Source: Bacteroides faecichinchillae JCM 17102
GTDB lineage: Bacteria; Bacteroidota; Bacteroidia; Bacteroidales; Bacteroidaceae
Reading direction: 5' to 3'
Length of the DNA: 64,000 nt
Assembly: GCF_000614145.1 (NCBI RefSeq)
Contig: NZ_BAKK01000015.1
Span: 1 to 64,000, forward strand
Shown here: piece by piece, positions 51,265 to 60,889 of the stretch
How positions within the stretch are numbered: position 1 is the stretch's first letter
Layout of the letters: every line of letters starts with the position of its first letter
The notes under the pieces: model-generated
What the model saw: the letters and a program-made list of their open reading frames with translations, nothing else
What the model was told of the DNA's origin: nothing
Databases searched by the model: none
Program-made: the position numbers and the translations under genes

Positions 51265-54200
51265 ATGGATAAGAAGGAAGGAAGAGAATCATACGAATTG
51301 CTTTTGGCAGTGTGTAAGACAGAAGATGAACTGCTTGCTGTCGGATACAAACAGATGCGTGACTTACTGGAACGAATTTGTCGTATGCAAATGCATAATG
51401 TAAGTCTACAAATGACGGATCTATCGGCACGTATCAGTTTCGTAGCTGCTAAACTCGGTCTGTCTGTAGCAGAGCAGAATCGTTTGCATACCTTTCGGCT
51501 AACTTCTAATCAAATATTGAACCGGCGTATTGAACCTGTCCGCAATCATTTATTGAGAGACGCTAAGACATTATCTTTTCTGGTTCGAAAACTTTCCGGT
51601 GAAGATATACCCCAGGAACTCTATCAGTTGTTACCACGTGCAGATACTACTTATCTGGTAGCACCTCCGGCTTGTAAACGGATACAACGGATGCGGGTTT
51701 GTTTTCAGTATGCCGATGAACAGTATTTGTATGTAACACCATTGGAGGAAATCTCCGAAAAACCGTATCTAGTTCGCTACAATATTCCTCAGATAAACGA
51801 AGAATTTACGGAAACTTGCCGACTTCTTTGGAGACATGCACAAATTAACTTATTAGATGTGGCTATTGATGAAGCGGGGATACTTACCCCTTCATTTATT
51901 GTTCTCGAACCGGATTATTTGATTGATATTAGTGCATTGGCAGAATGTTTCCGCGAATACGGTCATCATCCGGCAAACTATTTTCTATCCCGCCTGCAGC
52001 CGATTGAAAATGCTCGTCCTTTATTATTAGGAAATATAGCCAATCTTTTTTGGATGAATGGATTCATGCTCAGGAAGAGGAGATAGACTATCGCATTTGT
52101 ATGCAAAAGGCTTTTCGTCGTTATCCTATTGAGTTGGCTGCTTGCTCGGATTTACGTGATCGTGAGAAAGAACGGCGATTTTTTGATGACTGTAAACTTC
52201 ATTTTGAACATATACGCGAAACGGTAAAGGATACATTTCGTGCACCGGGTTATGAACTGGAAAAGAAAGATGCAGTGTTGGAACCTTCTTATATCTGTGA
52301 AGCGCTTGGTTTGCAAGGACGTCTTGACTATATGCAACGGGATATGTCTTCGTTCATAGAAATGAAATCGGGTAAAGCTGATGAATATGCAATTCGCGGT
52401 AAGGTAGAACCGAAAGAGAATAATAAGGTACAAATGTTGCTATATCAAGCTGTTTTACAATATTCTATGGGGATGGATCACCGGAAAGTAAGAGCCTATT
52501 TGCTATATACTCGTTATCCGCTTCTTTATCCTTCCCGTCCATCCTGGGCAATGGTTCGCAGAGTGATTGATTTGCGTAACCGGATTGTTGCCGATGAGTA
52601 TGGTGTTCAATTGCGGAATAGCTTGGAATACACTGCACAAAAGCTGGCAGAGATAAATTCTTCTAACCTGAATGAACGCAAACTGTCCGGACATTTTTGG
52701 GAAACATATTTGCGTCCTTCCATTGATAATTTTCAGTCGAAACTGAAAACTCTCTCTCTATTGGAAAAAAACTATTTTTATGCGTTGTATAATTTCATAA
52801 CGAAGGAACTCTATACGTCCAAATCAGGTGATGTGGATTACGAGGGACGTACAGGGGCAGCTTCTCTATGGCTTTCTACATTGGTGGAGAAATGTGAGTC
52901 GGGTGAAATAATTTATGATCTCCGTATTAAAGAAAATCATGCAGCAGATGAACATAAGGCTCATCTCATCCTGTCTCAGTCGGCCATGGTGGAAGAAGAC
53001 TTCTTACCGAATTTTCGTCAGGGTGACGCTATTATTCTTTACGAACGGAATAATGAGGCGGATAATGTAACTAACAAGATGGTATTCAAGGGAAATATTG
53101 AATATCTGACAGAATACGAGATTTGTATTCGTCTTCGGGCTACCCAACAAAATACTTCTGTACTTCCGGAGGATAGCCTTTATGCCATTGAACATGATAC
53201 AATGGATACTACTTTCCGTTTTATGTATCAAGGACTTTATACCTATTTATCCGCAACACAAAGTCGTCGTGATTTGCTGTTATCACAACGATTACCGGAA
53301 TTTGACGAATCTTTGGATTATTTGATTTCTCAATCAACCAATGATTTTACTCGCATTGCATTGAAGGCAAAAGCAGCCCGGGACTATTTTCTTTTAGTAG
53401 GGCCTCCCGGAACAGGAAAAACCTCTTGTGCACTGAAAAAGATGGTTGAAACTTTCCATGCAGAAAAGGATACTCAAATTCTGTTACTCTCCTATACAAA
53501 TCGAGCTGTGGATGAAATCTGTAAAGCAATCAGTAGCATTCATCCGGAAGTTGATTTCATTCGTGTAGGAAGTGAACTATCTTGTGACGAGGCTTATCGT
53601 ACGCATTTAATTGAGAACGAACTGTCTGCTTGTATTCGCCGTTCGGAAGTGTATGAACGTATCAGGGATTGCCGTATTTTTGTAGGAACAGTCGCGTCTA
53701 TATCCGGTAAGCCGGAACTTTTCCGTTTGAAACATTTTGAAGTAGCGATCATTGATGAATCCACACAAATACTAGAACCTCAGCTACTGGGTATTCTCTG
53801 TGCACGAGGGAGGATGGGAGGAATGCTATTGATAAATTTATCCTAATCGGAGATCATAAACAGTTGCCTGCTGTTGTGTTACAGAGTACCGATCAGTCGG
53901 CTATTTATGATGAAACGTTGAAAGCAATAGGTTTGACCAACTTGAAAGATTCCCTGTTTGAACGTCTTTATCATAATGCACGTAATTCGTCAGTACATCG
54001 TTCATATGATATGCTTTGCCGTCAAGGGCGTATGCATCCTGATGTGGCTTTGTTTGCCAACCATGCTTTTTATGGAGGCCGTTTACTTCCTGTAGGGCTT
54101 CCCCACCAAATAGAAAGTTCTGAAAAAGTTTGCCGGCTTGCTTTTTATCCTTCTTTACCGGAGAAAGCCGGCACATCTGCAAAGATTAACCATTCGGAAG

Positions 54201-54607
54201 CCCGTATTGTTACCGATTTGGTTGCACAGATATATAAGGAGCATACGGATGATTTTGATGAAGCTCGTACGTTAGGAATTATAACTCCTTATCGGAGTCA
54301 GATTGCATTGATCAAAAAATATATTGAGGCATTAAATGTTCCGGTACTGAATCGTATTTTGATTGATACGGTAGAACGTTTTCAAGGAAGTGAAAGAGAT
54401 GTGATTATTTATTCGTTTTGTATCAACTATCCATATCAGTTGAAGTTCTTATCAAACCTGACAGAAGAAGATGGTATTTTGATTGATCGCAAACTCAATG
54501 TGGCTTTGACGCGGGCGCGAAAACAAATGATGATAACGGGGGTACCAACTCTTTTGGAACGTAACCCTCTTTATGAAAGTTTACTAAATTTAATAAAACG
54601 TTCTTGA
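51265..54607 (+). CDS. Dna2-like nuclease-helicase (PD-(D/E)XK plus SF1B), two apparent frameshifts
   Basis: A protein of about 1114 residues after repair. I start at 51265 (MDKKEGRESYELL); the frame is open upstream but that part overlaps the terminator. A roughly 280-residue N-terminal region of no known family is followed by a nuclease-like segment (LGLQGRLDYM with Asp, SFIEMKSGKADEY with Glu-x-Lys, then NKVQMLLYQAVLQY) typical of the RecB/Cas4 group. The C-terminal half is an Upf1/Dna2-type SF1 helicase: Walker A LLVGPPGTGKTSCA, VAIIDESTQILEPQ, LIGDHKQLPAVV, DTVERFQGSERDVII and LNVALTRARKQMMITG. Breaks at 52046-52051 and 53822-53823 are mended by one T and one A. Probable DNA end-processing or repair enzyme; single gene with its own promoter. 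Confidence 0.82.
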
Positions 54608-54688
54608 ACCATTGGAATATTTTTGCAGATGTTAGTCTTTATTCTCTCTTTATGCAATTCATTAACACCTAAATATTGAACAAACGCC

Positions 54689-54770
54689 TATATTTGCAAC
54701 ACGTTTTTTTCATAGAGATTTAGATTTAAGGTTAGAAGAAATGTGGAAGTCGTGAGACTTCCCTTTTTTT
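54689..54770 (+). ncRNA. Candidate small RNA
   Basis: A -7 box (TATATTTG, 54689-54696) is followed by about 70 bases ending in a tight hairpin and T run at 54745-54770, with no ORF beyond MWKS. The promoter-terminator spacing suggests an independent short transcript. No -33 box and no family match, so it is tentative. Confidence 0.35.
54745..54770 (+). terminator. Terminator hairpin GGAAGTC/GACTTCC
   Basis: Seven-base perfect stem 54745-54751 and 54756-54762, a GTGA tetraloop, then seven T. It could end the candidate small RNA or read-through from the helicase gene. Confidence 0.65.
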
Positions 54771-54852
54771 CTTCTTAACGTTTGCTATTCTTCATTTTCT
54801 GAATGTATCGTTTTTTGTTGAGTACAGAATGGACATGCAGAATAAGTAAACC

Positions 54853-54885
54853 AAAAAAGCCATCTTCGGGAGAAGAGGCTTTTTT
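54853..54885. terminator. Bidirectional terminator-like hairpin
   Basis: AAAAAAGCC-A-TCTTC pairs with GAAGA-GGCTTTTTT around a GGG-type loop, with one bulged base. A and T runs on both sides would work in either direction. Confidence 0.6.
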
Positions 54886-54920
54886 ATTTTAAGTACTTTT
54901 GAATAATTGGTAGAAAGAAA

Positions 54921-54960
54921 AAAGAGGAGAAAAGTTCATTTTCGAACTATTCTCCTCTTT
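54921..54960 (-). terminator. Terminator of the uronate operon
   Basis: Near-perfect stem of about 16-17 bases (AAAGAGGAGAA... and its complement ending at 54960). On the minus strand it is followed by TTTTTTCTTTCT, 18 bases after the transporter stop codon. Confidence 0.7.
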
Positions 54961-54978
54961 CTAATATTTATCAGATTA

Positions 54979-56732
54979 TTATTCTAATACGATTGGTTTA
55001 TATTTTGGAACTAATAACTTCATCATGATCCAACCGAGAAGGTATGCAACCGAACAGATACAGAAAATAATAAAGTATCCGGCTGGTTTACCCACAAAAC
55101 CAAAGAAGGTCATTGGCTCTTGAAGAATAGTAATATCTTTTTGAGTGATGATTTTATTATTCAGCATTATCTCAGCTTCTTTTTCGGCTATAGGTAATTC
55201 AAGTGTTTCTACGATCATCGGAATTTGGCTGAGACCAGCTTCTCTACTGCTTTTTGTAAAGGCATAGCTTCACCTTTATATAAGGCCCAGCCGACCGGGA
55301 TATCTTCTGCTCCCTCATGTCCTTTAGCTACTATTTTTCCATTTAGAACAGCTTGATCTGTTTTGGCAATAGTAATTTGATAATCTTTATCAAGTAAAGC
55401 TTTGTTGATGACAGGTATTTCTCCTTGTCCTGCTGCGAATACAAACAAGATTCCGGCACAATACTGGAGGATCATAGAACTTACTCCGCCTGCCATACCA
55501 CCAATTCCTGTGATACTTGCGATAGCAGATTTGGGAAACATATCACCCACTGTAGAGAATATGTTAGCTGACCATGATTGATGAGCAGCACCACCAATAC
55601 CAATCAAGATAACCGGGAACCATGGAGAGAAGGTTCCTAATGGCTGTGCCAGTAGAACTAGCAATGGGAAGAATGCGAAGATAAGCATTGCCTTCATACG
55701 TGCAGCATAGGGATTCATACCTGTACGATTGATGAAAATTGTTGGTAATTTACCTCCATAAATGGATAACATCGTGATGGCATATAAAGTAAAGATCAAC
55801 GCGATTCCCAGTCCTTCGGAAGTTTTAATTCCGAATTGGGTGTTCAGATAAGAAGGAGTCCAGAATAGGAAGAACCACCATACTCCGTCGGTCATGAATT
55901 TGCCGACAACAAAAGCCCAGGTTTGTCTGTATGTGAAGCATTGCCAGAATCCCATTTTCTTCTCTTCTTTCTCATCTGTAGCAACTATAATACCATCTTT
56001 TTCATTGTCTTGCTCAATATATTCAAGCTCTGCCTTGTTTACGTGTTTGCTTTTAGAGGGAGCTGTATACATGAATACCCAGAATCCCATCCAAATAAAT
56101 CCAAGACCACCGATAACGATAAATGCCATTTCCCATCCCCAGGCTTTTGCCAATAAAGGAATACTAAGTGGAGCTACCAATGCACCGATAGAAGCACCGG
56201 CATTGAATATAGAAGTTGCATAAGCACGATCTTTTTTGGGGAAATACTCAGCAGTTACTTTAATAGCTGCCGGGAAGTTACCGGCTTCACCTATTGCCAG
56301 TACGCAACGGGCTGCCAGAAAACAATACATACTGATAGTTGCGATTGTTACTATGACATCTCCTGTGGCTCCCATCAGTTCGGCTGCACTGTGCAAACCC
56401 ACGAAATGCTCAGTTATAACACCGCAAGATGCGTGTAAACAGGCACCTGCAGACCATACTCCAATTGCCCATAGATATCCTTTTTTAGTACCCAGCCAAT
56501 CTACAAATCGACCGGCGAAAAGCATACAGATAGCATATACAATAGAGAATACGGAAGTAATAGCGCCATAGTGTGATTCATCCCAATGGAATTCGGGTTT
56601 GATAAACTCGTCCCAAGTAAGTGATAGAACTTGGCGATCGAGATAATTGACTGTGGTGGCGAAGAACAACATGGCACATATTGTCCATCTGTAGTTTGTC
56701 ATCTTTTCACTTGGTTTTTCAAATGCGTTCAT
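54979..56732 (-). CDS. ExuT-like MFS hexuronate transporter, one apparent frameshift
   Basis: Inner-membrane symporter of the ACS branch of MFS, about 584 residues after repair, long for the family. Signs: NYRWTICAMLFFATTVNYLDRQ in helix 1, FAGRFVDWLGTKKG in the 2-3 loop, EAGNFPAAIKVTAEYFPKKDRA in helix 4-5, the equivalent loop MTDGVWWFFLFWTPSYL. The C-terminal 79 codons carry the last helix (AGYFIIFCICSVAYLLGW). They are in another frame; one extra C at 55220-55221 (KFPMIVETLEL) joins them. About 125 residues separate the last two helices, an unusual insertion. Placed after kduI, a hexuronate or unsaturated-uronate substrate is likely. Confidence 0.82.
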
Positions 56733-56916
56733 GATAATGGATTTAAATGGTTTTTAACACGTTTATAAAGGTCGGTATTTCATCTGTTTTTTATAATAAA
56801 ATGTCTGGTCAAAAATATGAATATCTCGTTGTATTTACTAGACATTTCGTGATATTATGTACCAAATCTATATAAATTGTGCTTCTTGGGGGAGAAAATT
56901 AATAAACTCGAAAGAC

Positions 56917-56950
56917 TTCACTCCTTTTTCCGGTCAGAAAAGGAAGTGAA
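56917..56950 (-). other. Hairpin between kduI and the transporter
   Basis: TTCACTCCTTTTTC (56917-56930) and GAAAAGGAAGTGAA (56937-56950) form an imperfect stem in the 261-base gap. No strong T run, so it may attenuate rather than end transcription or stabilise the upstream message. Confidence 0.45.
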
Positions 56951-56993
56951 ATTCTGGAGTTAATAAATATGTGATAATATGATTTGTACGATA

Positions 56994-57914
56994 TTATCGC
57001 ATTTCATTATATTTGATCTTATCCATGTCTCCATAGTCAAGATTTTCACCGGCCATTCCCCAAATAAACATATAGTTGCTGGTTCCGGCTGCTGCGTGAA
57101 TAGACCATTCCGGTGACATAATAGCTTGTTCATTCTGCATCCAGACAATTCGTTCTTCCTGTGGTTCACCCATAAAATGACAGATAGCGTTGCTTTCCGG
57201 TACATTGAAATAGAAATAAGCCTCAATACGGCGGCTATGTGTGTGTGCCGGCATCGTATTCCATACACTACCTGGTTTCAATTCTGTCAGTCCCATCTGT
57301 AATTGGCAAGGACCTTCTTTCAATACATTATTAACGATTAACTGATTGATAACGCGGTCATTACTTTCTTCCATTTTTCCTGCTGGAAATGAATTAGCTT
57401 TTAATGAGCCTTTACGACCGTCGATGGTAATTAATTGAGTTTTGTAATCTTTATGAGCAGGAGCTGAGTTAATATAGAATTTAGCAGGTTTATTTGAATC
57501 TTTGCTCTTGAATGTAACTTTTTGCCTACCTCTACCTACGTATAAGGCGTCTTTGAAATTCAGGACATATTCTTTACCATCCACAGTTACGATACCTTCC
57601 CCACCTACATTAATAACGCCTAATTCGCGGCGTTCAAGGAAATATTTAGCTTTTAAAGGATCGATTGTTTCCAGTATCAGCTCTTTAGTTGTAGGAACTG
57701 CACCACCAAAGATAAAACGGTCGTACATGGAATAAGTAACGTTGATTTCATTTGGAACCATTACTTTCTCCATCAGGAAGCTACTACGCAAGCGGTTGGT
57801 ATCATACGTTTTCACATCTTGCGGGTTGCAAGCTACTTGCATCTTGTAATTTACCTGGGCGGAAGCTGAGATAGCTGCGATACCCAACATCATTGCAATT
57901 GCTAATTTTTTCAT
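56994..57914 (-). CDS. kduI: KduI-type 4-deoxy-L-threo-5-hexosulose-uronate isomerase with a signal peptide
   Basis: KduI converts DKI to DKII in the breakdown of unsaturated uronates from pectin and glycosaminoglycans, usually in the cytoplasm. The 306-residue protein has the family's metal site: [19 protein letters not shown] gives His, His and Glu, and [20 protein letters not shown] gives the third His; also [16 protein letters not shown] and [15 protein letters not shown]. The first 20 residues ([20 protein letters not shown]) are a clear signal peptide ahead of the normal KduI start, so this copy is predicted to be exported to the periplasm. It lies between an orphan EIIC and an ExuT-like gene. 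Confidence 0.9.
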   Translation of the reverse strand: MKKLAIAMMLGIAAISASAQVNYKMQVACNPQDVKTYDTNRLRSSFLMEKVMVPNEINVTYSMYDRFIFGGAVPTTKELILETIDPLKAKYFLERRELGVINVGGEGIVTVDGKEYVLNFKDALYVGRGRQKVTFKSKDSNKPAKFYINSAPAHKDYKTQLITIDGRKGSLKANSFPAGKMEESNDRVINQLIVNNVLKEGPCQLQMGLTELKPGSVWNTMPAHTHSRRIEAYFYFNVPESNAICHFMGEPQEERIVWMQNEQAIMSPEWSIHAAAGTSNYMFIWGMAGENLDYGDMDKIKYNEMR

Positions 57915-57942
57915 ATTTCGAAATTTAAATGAATTATATAAT

Positions 57943-59340
57943 TTAGTTGTTCTTATTCATTAAAGCGTCTTTCTTAGTCATACGGATGCGGTTATAAATT
58001 GCCATTCCAAGTGCAATAACAACAAGGATTGCCGGACCGATAATCTTAATACTGTAAGTCAGATGGAAAATGCCCCAGCAAAAGAGGCTGGAAGCAAAGT
58101 CGAGAGCACCTCCCTGGAAACCTTCCGGAATGTTCACAGTCGGATCTCCAGTAGCTGCGTATACGTCTTTGGCGGCCAAAGTGAAGTATCCTGCCAGCTC
58201 TGTTACAAAATATAGTCCGACAATTAGTGAGACCAATCCGATAATGAATGATTTTACTACATTACCTTTTGTGATAGGAAGAATCATCGGAAACAAATAG
58301 AACATACCTGCCAGAGATGCTAAAGGTAAGAACCGATTGCCAGGCAGAATCACTGCAAGGAAGATAGTAACGGGAATCAGCAAGAGAGATACGACTAAAG
58401 TTGTCGGATGGCCAATTACCAATGCGGGACTCATACCGATACTAAGTCCAGTACTATTTTTATATTTTTTAGCGATTAACTCACGTGTAGCGTCGGAAAT
58501 AGGTTTTAAACCTTCAATAAACAGACTGGTGATGCGTGGGATCAGCTCCATTACTGCACCCATTTTGATTCCTAATCCTAATATGCTTGGAATATTGTCT
58601 ACCATTTCTTCCCAGCTACTGCATCCTAATGCACCGATACCGCACCCAATTACTATACCCAGAAATAATGGTTCGCCCATCAAACCGAATTTTTTCTTCA
58701 TTCCTTCCGAGTCAATATTCAGTTTGTCAAATCCCGGAATCATATCTAATAACTTATTGATGACGATGGCAAACGGAACAAAGCTTTGACAAAAAGGTTG
58801 TGGAATGGAGATACCGTCCATCTTGTCATAGAACTTCTGGAATGCAGGTGCAGTCATATCTGCCATGACAAGTGTGATGATATAACAGATGATAGCTGCG
58901 AAAAATCCCCAAAGAATGCTGTCGGAAGCAAAATAAACGATTGCACCGATAAATGCAAAATGCCAATAATTCCAAAGGTCAATATTTATAGTACGAGTTG
59001 TTTTAGTAAGTAACATTAATAGATTAACTCCCAAACAGACTGGAATGATTAGTGCACCAACTGAAGTATTGTAGGCAACTGCGGCAGCAGAAGGCCATCC
59101 CATATCGAAGATACCTAATTCTAACCCGTATATTTCAACCATTTTAGTTAATGCAGGACCAAGACTACTTGTCAATAAAGCTGTTACTACAGACAAACCA
59201 ACGAAACCGACTCCTACCAATAGGCCGCTTTTAAGTGCTTTAGCAAATTTAATACGGATACATACTCCTAAGATTGTGAAAATGACCGGCATCATCACTG
59301 CCGCTCCCAAACCGATAATGTATTTAAAAACTTCTTCCAT
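57943..59340 (-). CDS. Orphan galactitol-type PTS EIIC-like permease
   Basis: 465-residue polytopic membrane protein of the AG superfamily of PTS EIIC (GatC/SgaT type): [72 protein letters not shown]. No EIIA or EIIB gene, HPr or EI is next to it, and Bacteroides are generally without a working sugar PTS, so phosphotransfer is doubtful. First gene of the operon, 28 bases before kduI; a PTS-independent transporter for a uronate intermediate is the inference. Confidence 0.82.
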   Translation of the reverse strand: MEEVFKYIIGLGAAVMMPVIFTILGVCIRIKFAKALKSGLLVGVGFVGLSVVTALLTSSLGPALTKMVEIYGLELGIFDMGWPSAAAVAYNTSVGALIIPVCLGVNLLMLLTKTTRTINIDLWNYWHFAFIGAIVYFASDSILWGFFAAIICYIITLVMADMTAPAFQKFYDKMDGISIPQPFCQSFVPFAIVINKLLDMIPGFDKLNIDSEGMKKKFGLMGEPLFLGIVIGCGIGALGCSSWEEMVDNIPSILGLGIKMGAVMELIPRITSLFIEGLKPISDATRELIAKKYKNSTGLSIGMSPALVIGHPTTLVVSLLLIPVTIFLAVILPGNRFLPLASLAGMFYLFPMILPITKGNVVKSFIIGLVSLIVGLYFVTELAGYFTLAAKDVYAATGDPTVNIPEGFQGGALDFASSLFCWGIFHLTYSIKIIGPAILVVIALGMAIYNRIRMTKKDALMNKNN

Positions 59341-59414
59341 TCTGTTTTATTTTTTCTCTATTTTTAATGATAAATTGCTGTGTTTCCCTATAGGGTGTTA
59401 CTTGTAGACCGCGC

Positions 59415-59446
59415 CAAAAATACGACCTTTTCTGATTCCTTCCAAG
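59415..59446 (-). promoter_or_regulatory. Promoter of the EIIC-kduI-exuT operon
   Basis: On the minus strand CTTG (59443-59446), a 20-base spacer and TATTTTTG (59415-59422) fit the Bacteroides promoter with one mismatch in -33. Transcription would start near 59408, about 68 bases before the first codon. Confidence 0.5.
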
Positions 59447-59501
59447 ACGAAACTCTTAATTTATACGTTGTTGCATCAAAAAAAGTATATTTTGACGTTT
59501 G

Positions 59502-59531
59502 CGTGCACAAAAATGATTGTTTTCGTGCACG
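59502..59531. promoter_or_regulatory. Inverted repeat CGTGCAC-N16-GTGCACG, putative regulator site
   Basis: Two CGTGCAC half-sites (59502-59508 and 59525-59531 as its complement), each followed inwards by an A/T tract. GTGCAC is itself palindromic, so they also read as two direct sites 22 bases apart. They lie about 95-125 bases upstream of the predicted start of the uronate operon, a place that suits an activator. The remaining 59532-59883 is AT-rich, with a purine-rich AAGGAAG just before the next gene. Confidence 0.5.
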
Positions 59532-59883
59532 AAAAAATGAAAATACAGTTATTAAACTGAAAAACTTCTTTGATTTTGAGGGAATGTATTATTTATATTA
59601 TAGGAGGATCTGTATGAATAAACCTTAAAATAATGAATTGTATGATCATACATTATTTCAGTTATTTTTGAAATATTGAAGCGGATGGTAAACATTAATT
59701 TTATGGTGGATGTGCCGAGTAGAAAACCGACTTTTGGGAGGAACGAGAATAATTGAACAGATGATGATTCGTTGTTCGCAATCTTGGTAGCTCAATTATA
59801 TATCGAAATTGAAATTTTTTAGGGGTATAAACCGTTTTCTTTAAATTTTTTCGTATTATTGTGTAATTTAAAAAAGGAAGACT

Positions 59884-60762
59884 ATGAATAAACAGACTAC
59901 CAATAGTTCAAAGTGGTTATTTTTGCTACTTTTCATGTTTACTATACCTTGTACATTTGCTCAAAAAATGGATGATCAGCTTCTTGATTCTGCGGAAGTT
60001 ATGCCTTTATTTCCTGGGGGAAATTCCAAAATGGTACAATATTTAAGAATTCCTGTTTCAGAAGTAACATCTATGGCAGGTGAAGTGCAGCAATATCCTA
60101 TTATCCAGTTTATTGTGGAGAAAGAAGGAAAGATAACCAATGCTAAAATTGTACGTTCAGTGGCCTCCTCGATAGATGAAGCCGCATTGAAATTAGTGGA
60201 GGATATGCCTACATGGATTCCTGGTGAACAAAAAGGAAAGAAGGTTAGAGTGCGCATGTCGGTCCCTGTTTTTACCATTTTTAAAAGTAGTTTGAAACAG
60301 GAAGAGCAGGAGAGAAATAAAAAATATGAGAGAGCAGGAGACGGATTAGGTGCAAGAGCATTACTGATTATTGATAATGTGGATGTTGGTTCTGATTTCA
60401 GAATAGATTATATAAATATTGAAAGCATTAAAGATTTTAAAGTCCTGAAAGGAAAAGAGGCCTTGGAGCTTTATGGTGAGAAAGGTAAAAATGGAGTTAT
60501 CTTGATTAAGCTTAAATCCCTAAAAGAGATGAAAGGAATGACTGTGGGCAAGAAGGTTGCCGAAATGTTAAAGGATAAAGGGATCAGTAAGAAAACACAG
60601 ATAGTGTATTGTTTAGACGGAAATCAATTACCTCCTGAAGTTTCTGAAATTATATCAAAAAACGAATATAATGAGAAGACAGATTTTATAGCAATAAAAG
60701 AAATAAAGAAAGGAATTGCATATGTAACGTTTAAAAATAACAGTTCCTTTTATATTAGATAG
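59884..60762 (+). CDS. Secreted TonB C-terminal domain plus plug-like domain protein
   Basis: 292 residues with a signal peptide ending TFAQ. Residues about 35-140 match the TonB C-terminal domain: EVMPLFPGGNSKMVQYL, QFIVEKEGKITNAKIVRSV, MPTWIPGEQKGKKVRVRMSV. Residues about 155-220 resemble the plug of a TonB-dependent receptor: ALLIIDNVDVGSDF, IKDFKVLKGKEALELYG, GKNGVILIKL. A TonB-C domain joined to a plug motif occurs in Bacteroidetes, often behind a BlaR1-type M56 peptidase, but no such membrane part is present here. With a cleaved leader and no anchor it cannot act as a normal energy transducer. Function unknown. Confidence 0.7.
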   Translation: MNKQTTNSSKWLFLLLFMFTIPCTFAQKMDDQLLDSAEVMPLFPGGNSKMVQYLRIPVSEVTSMAGEVQQYPIIQFIVEKEGKITNAKIVRSVASSIDEAALKLVEDMPTWIPGEQKGKKVRVRMSVPVFTIFKSSLKQEEQERNKKYERAGDGLGARALLIIDNVDVGSDFRIDYINIESIKDFKVLKGKEALELYGEKGKNGVILIKLKSLKEMKGMTVGKKVAEMLKDKGISKKTQIVYCLDGNQLPPEVSEIISKNEYNEKTDFIAIKEIKKGIAYVTFKNNSSFYIR

Positions 60763-60855
60763 TTGCATTCTTTATTTGCCGATCTTTATCCGGCATTCAT
60801 CGGTTTAATGACCGTAAATCGACAGAAAAGCCTGTAGAAGCATAGATAAATGATG

Positions 60856-60863
60856 TATCTTTG
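60856..60863 (+). promoter_or_regulatory. -7 box of the LiaF-like/LytTR pair
   Basis: TATCTTTG matches TAnnTTTG, 26 bases before the start codon. No -33 TTTG at standard distance. Confidence 0.5.
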
Positions 60864-60889
60864 AACCATCAATCAATAAACATAAAAAG

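Noticed and set aside
54853..54885. A second small RNA gene
   Set aside because: The hairpin is a plain terminator and no promoter box lies at a fitting distance upstream.
54979..55218. A separate small membrane protein after the ExuT-like gene
   Set aside because: It supplies the missing last helix of the transporter and joins in frame when one C is added.
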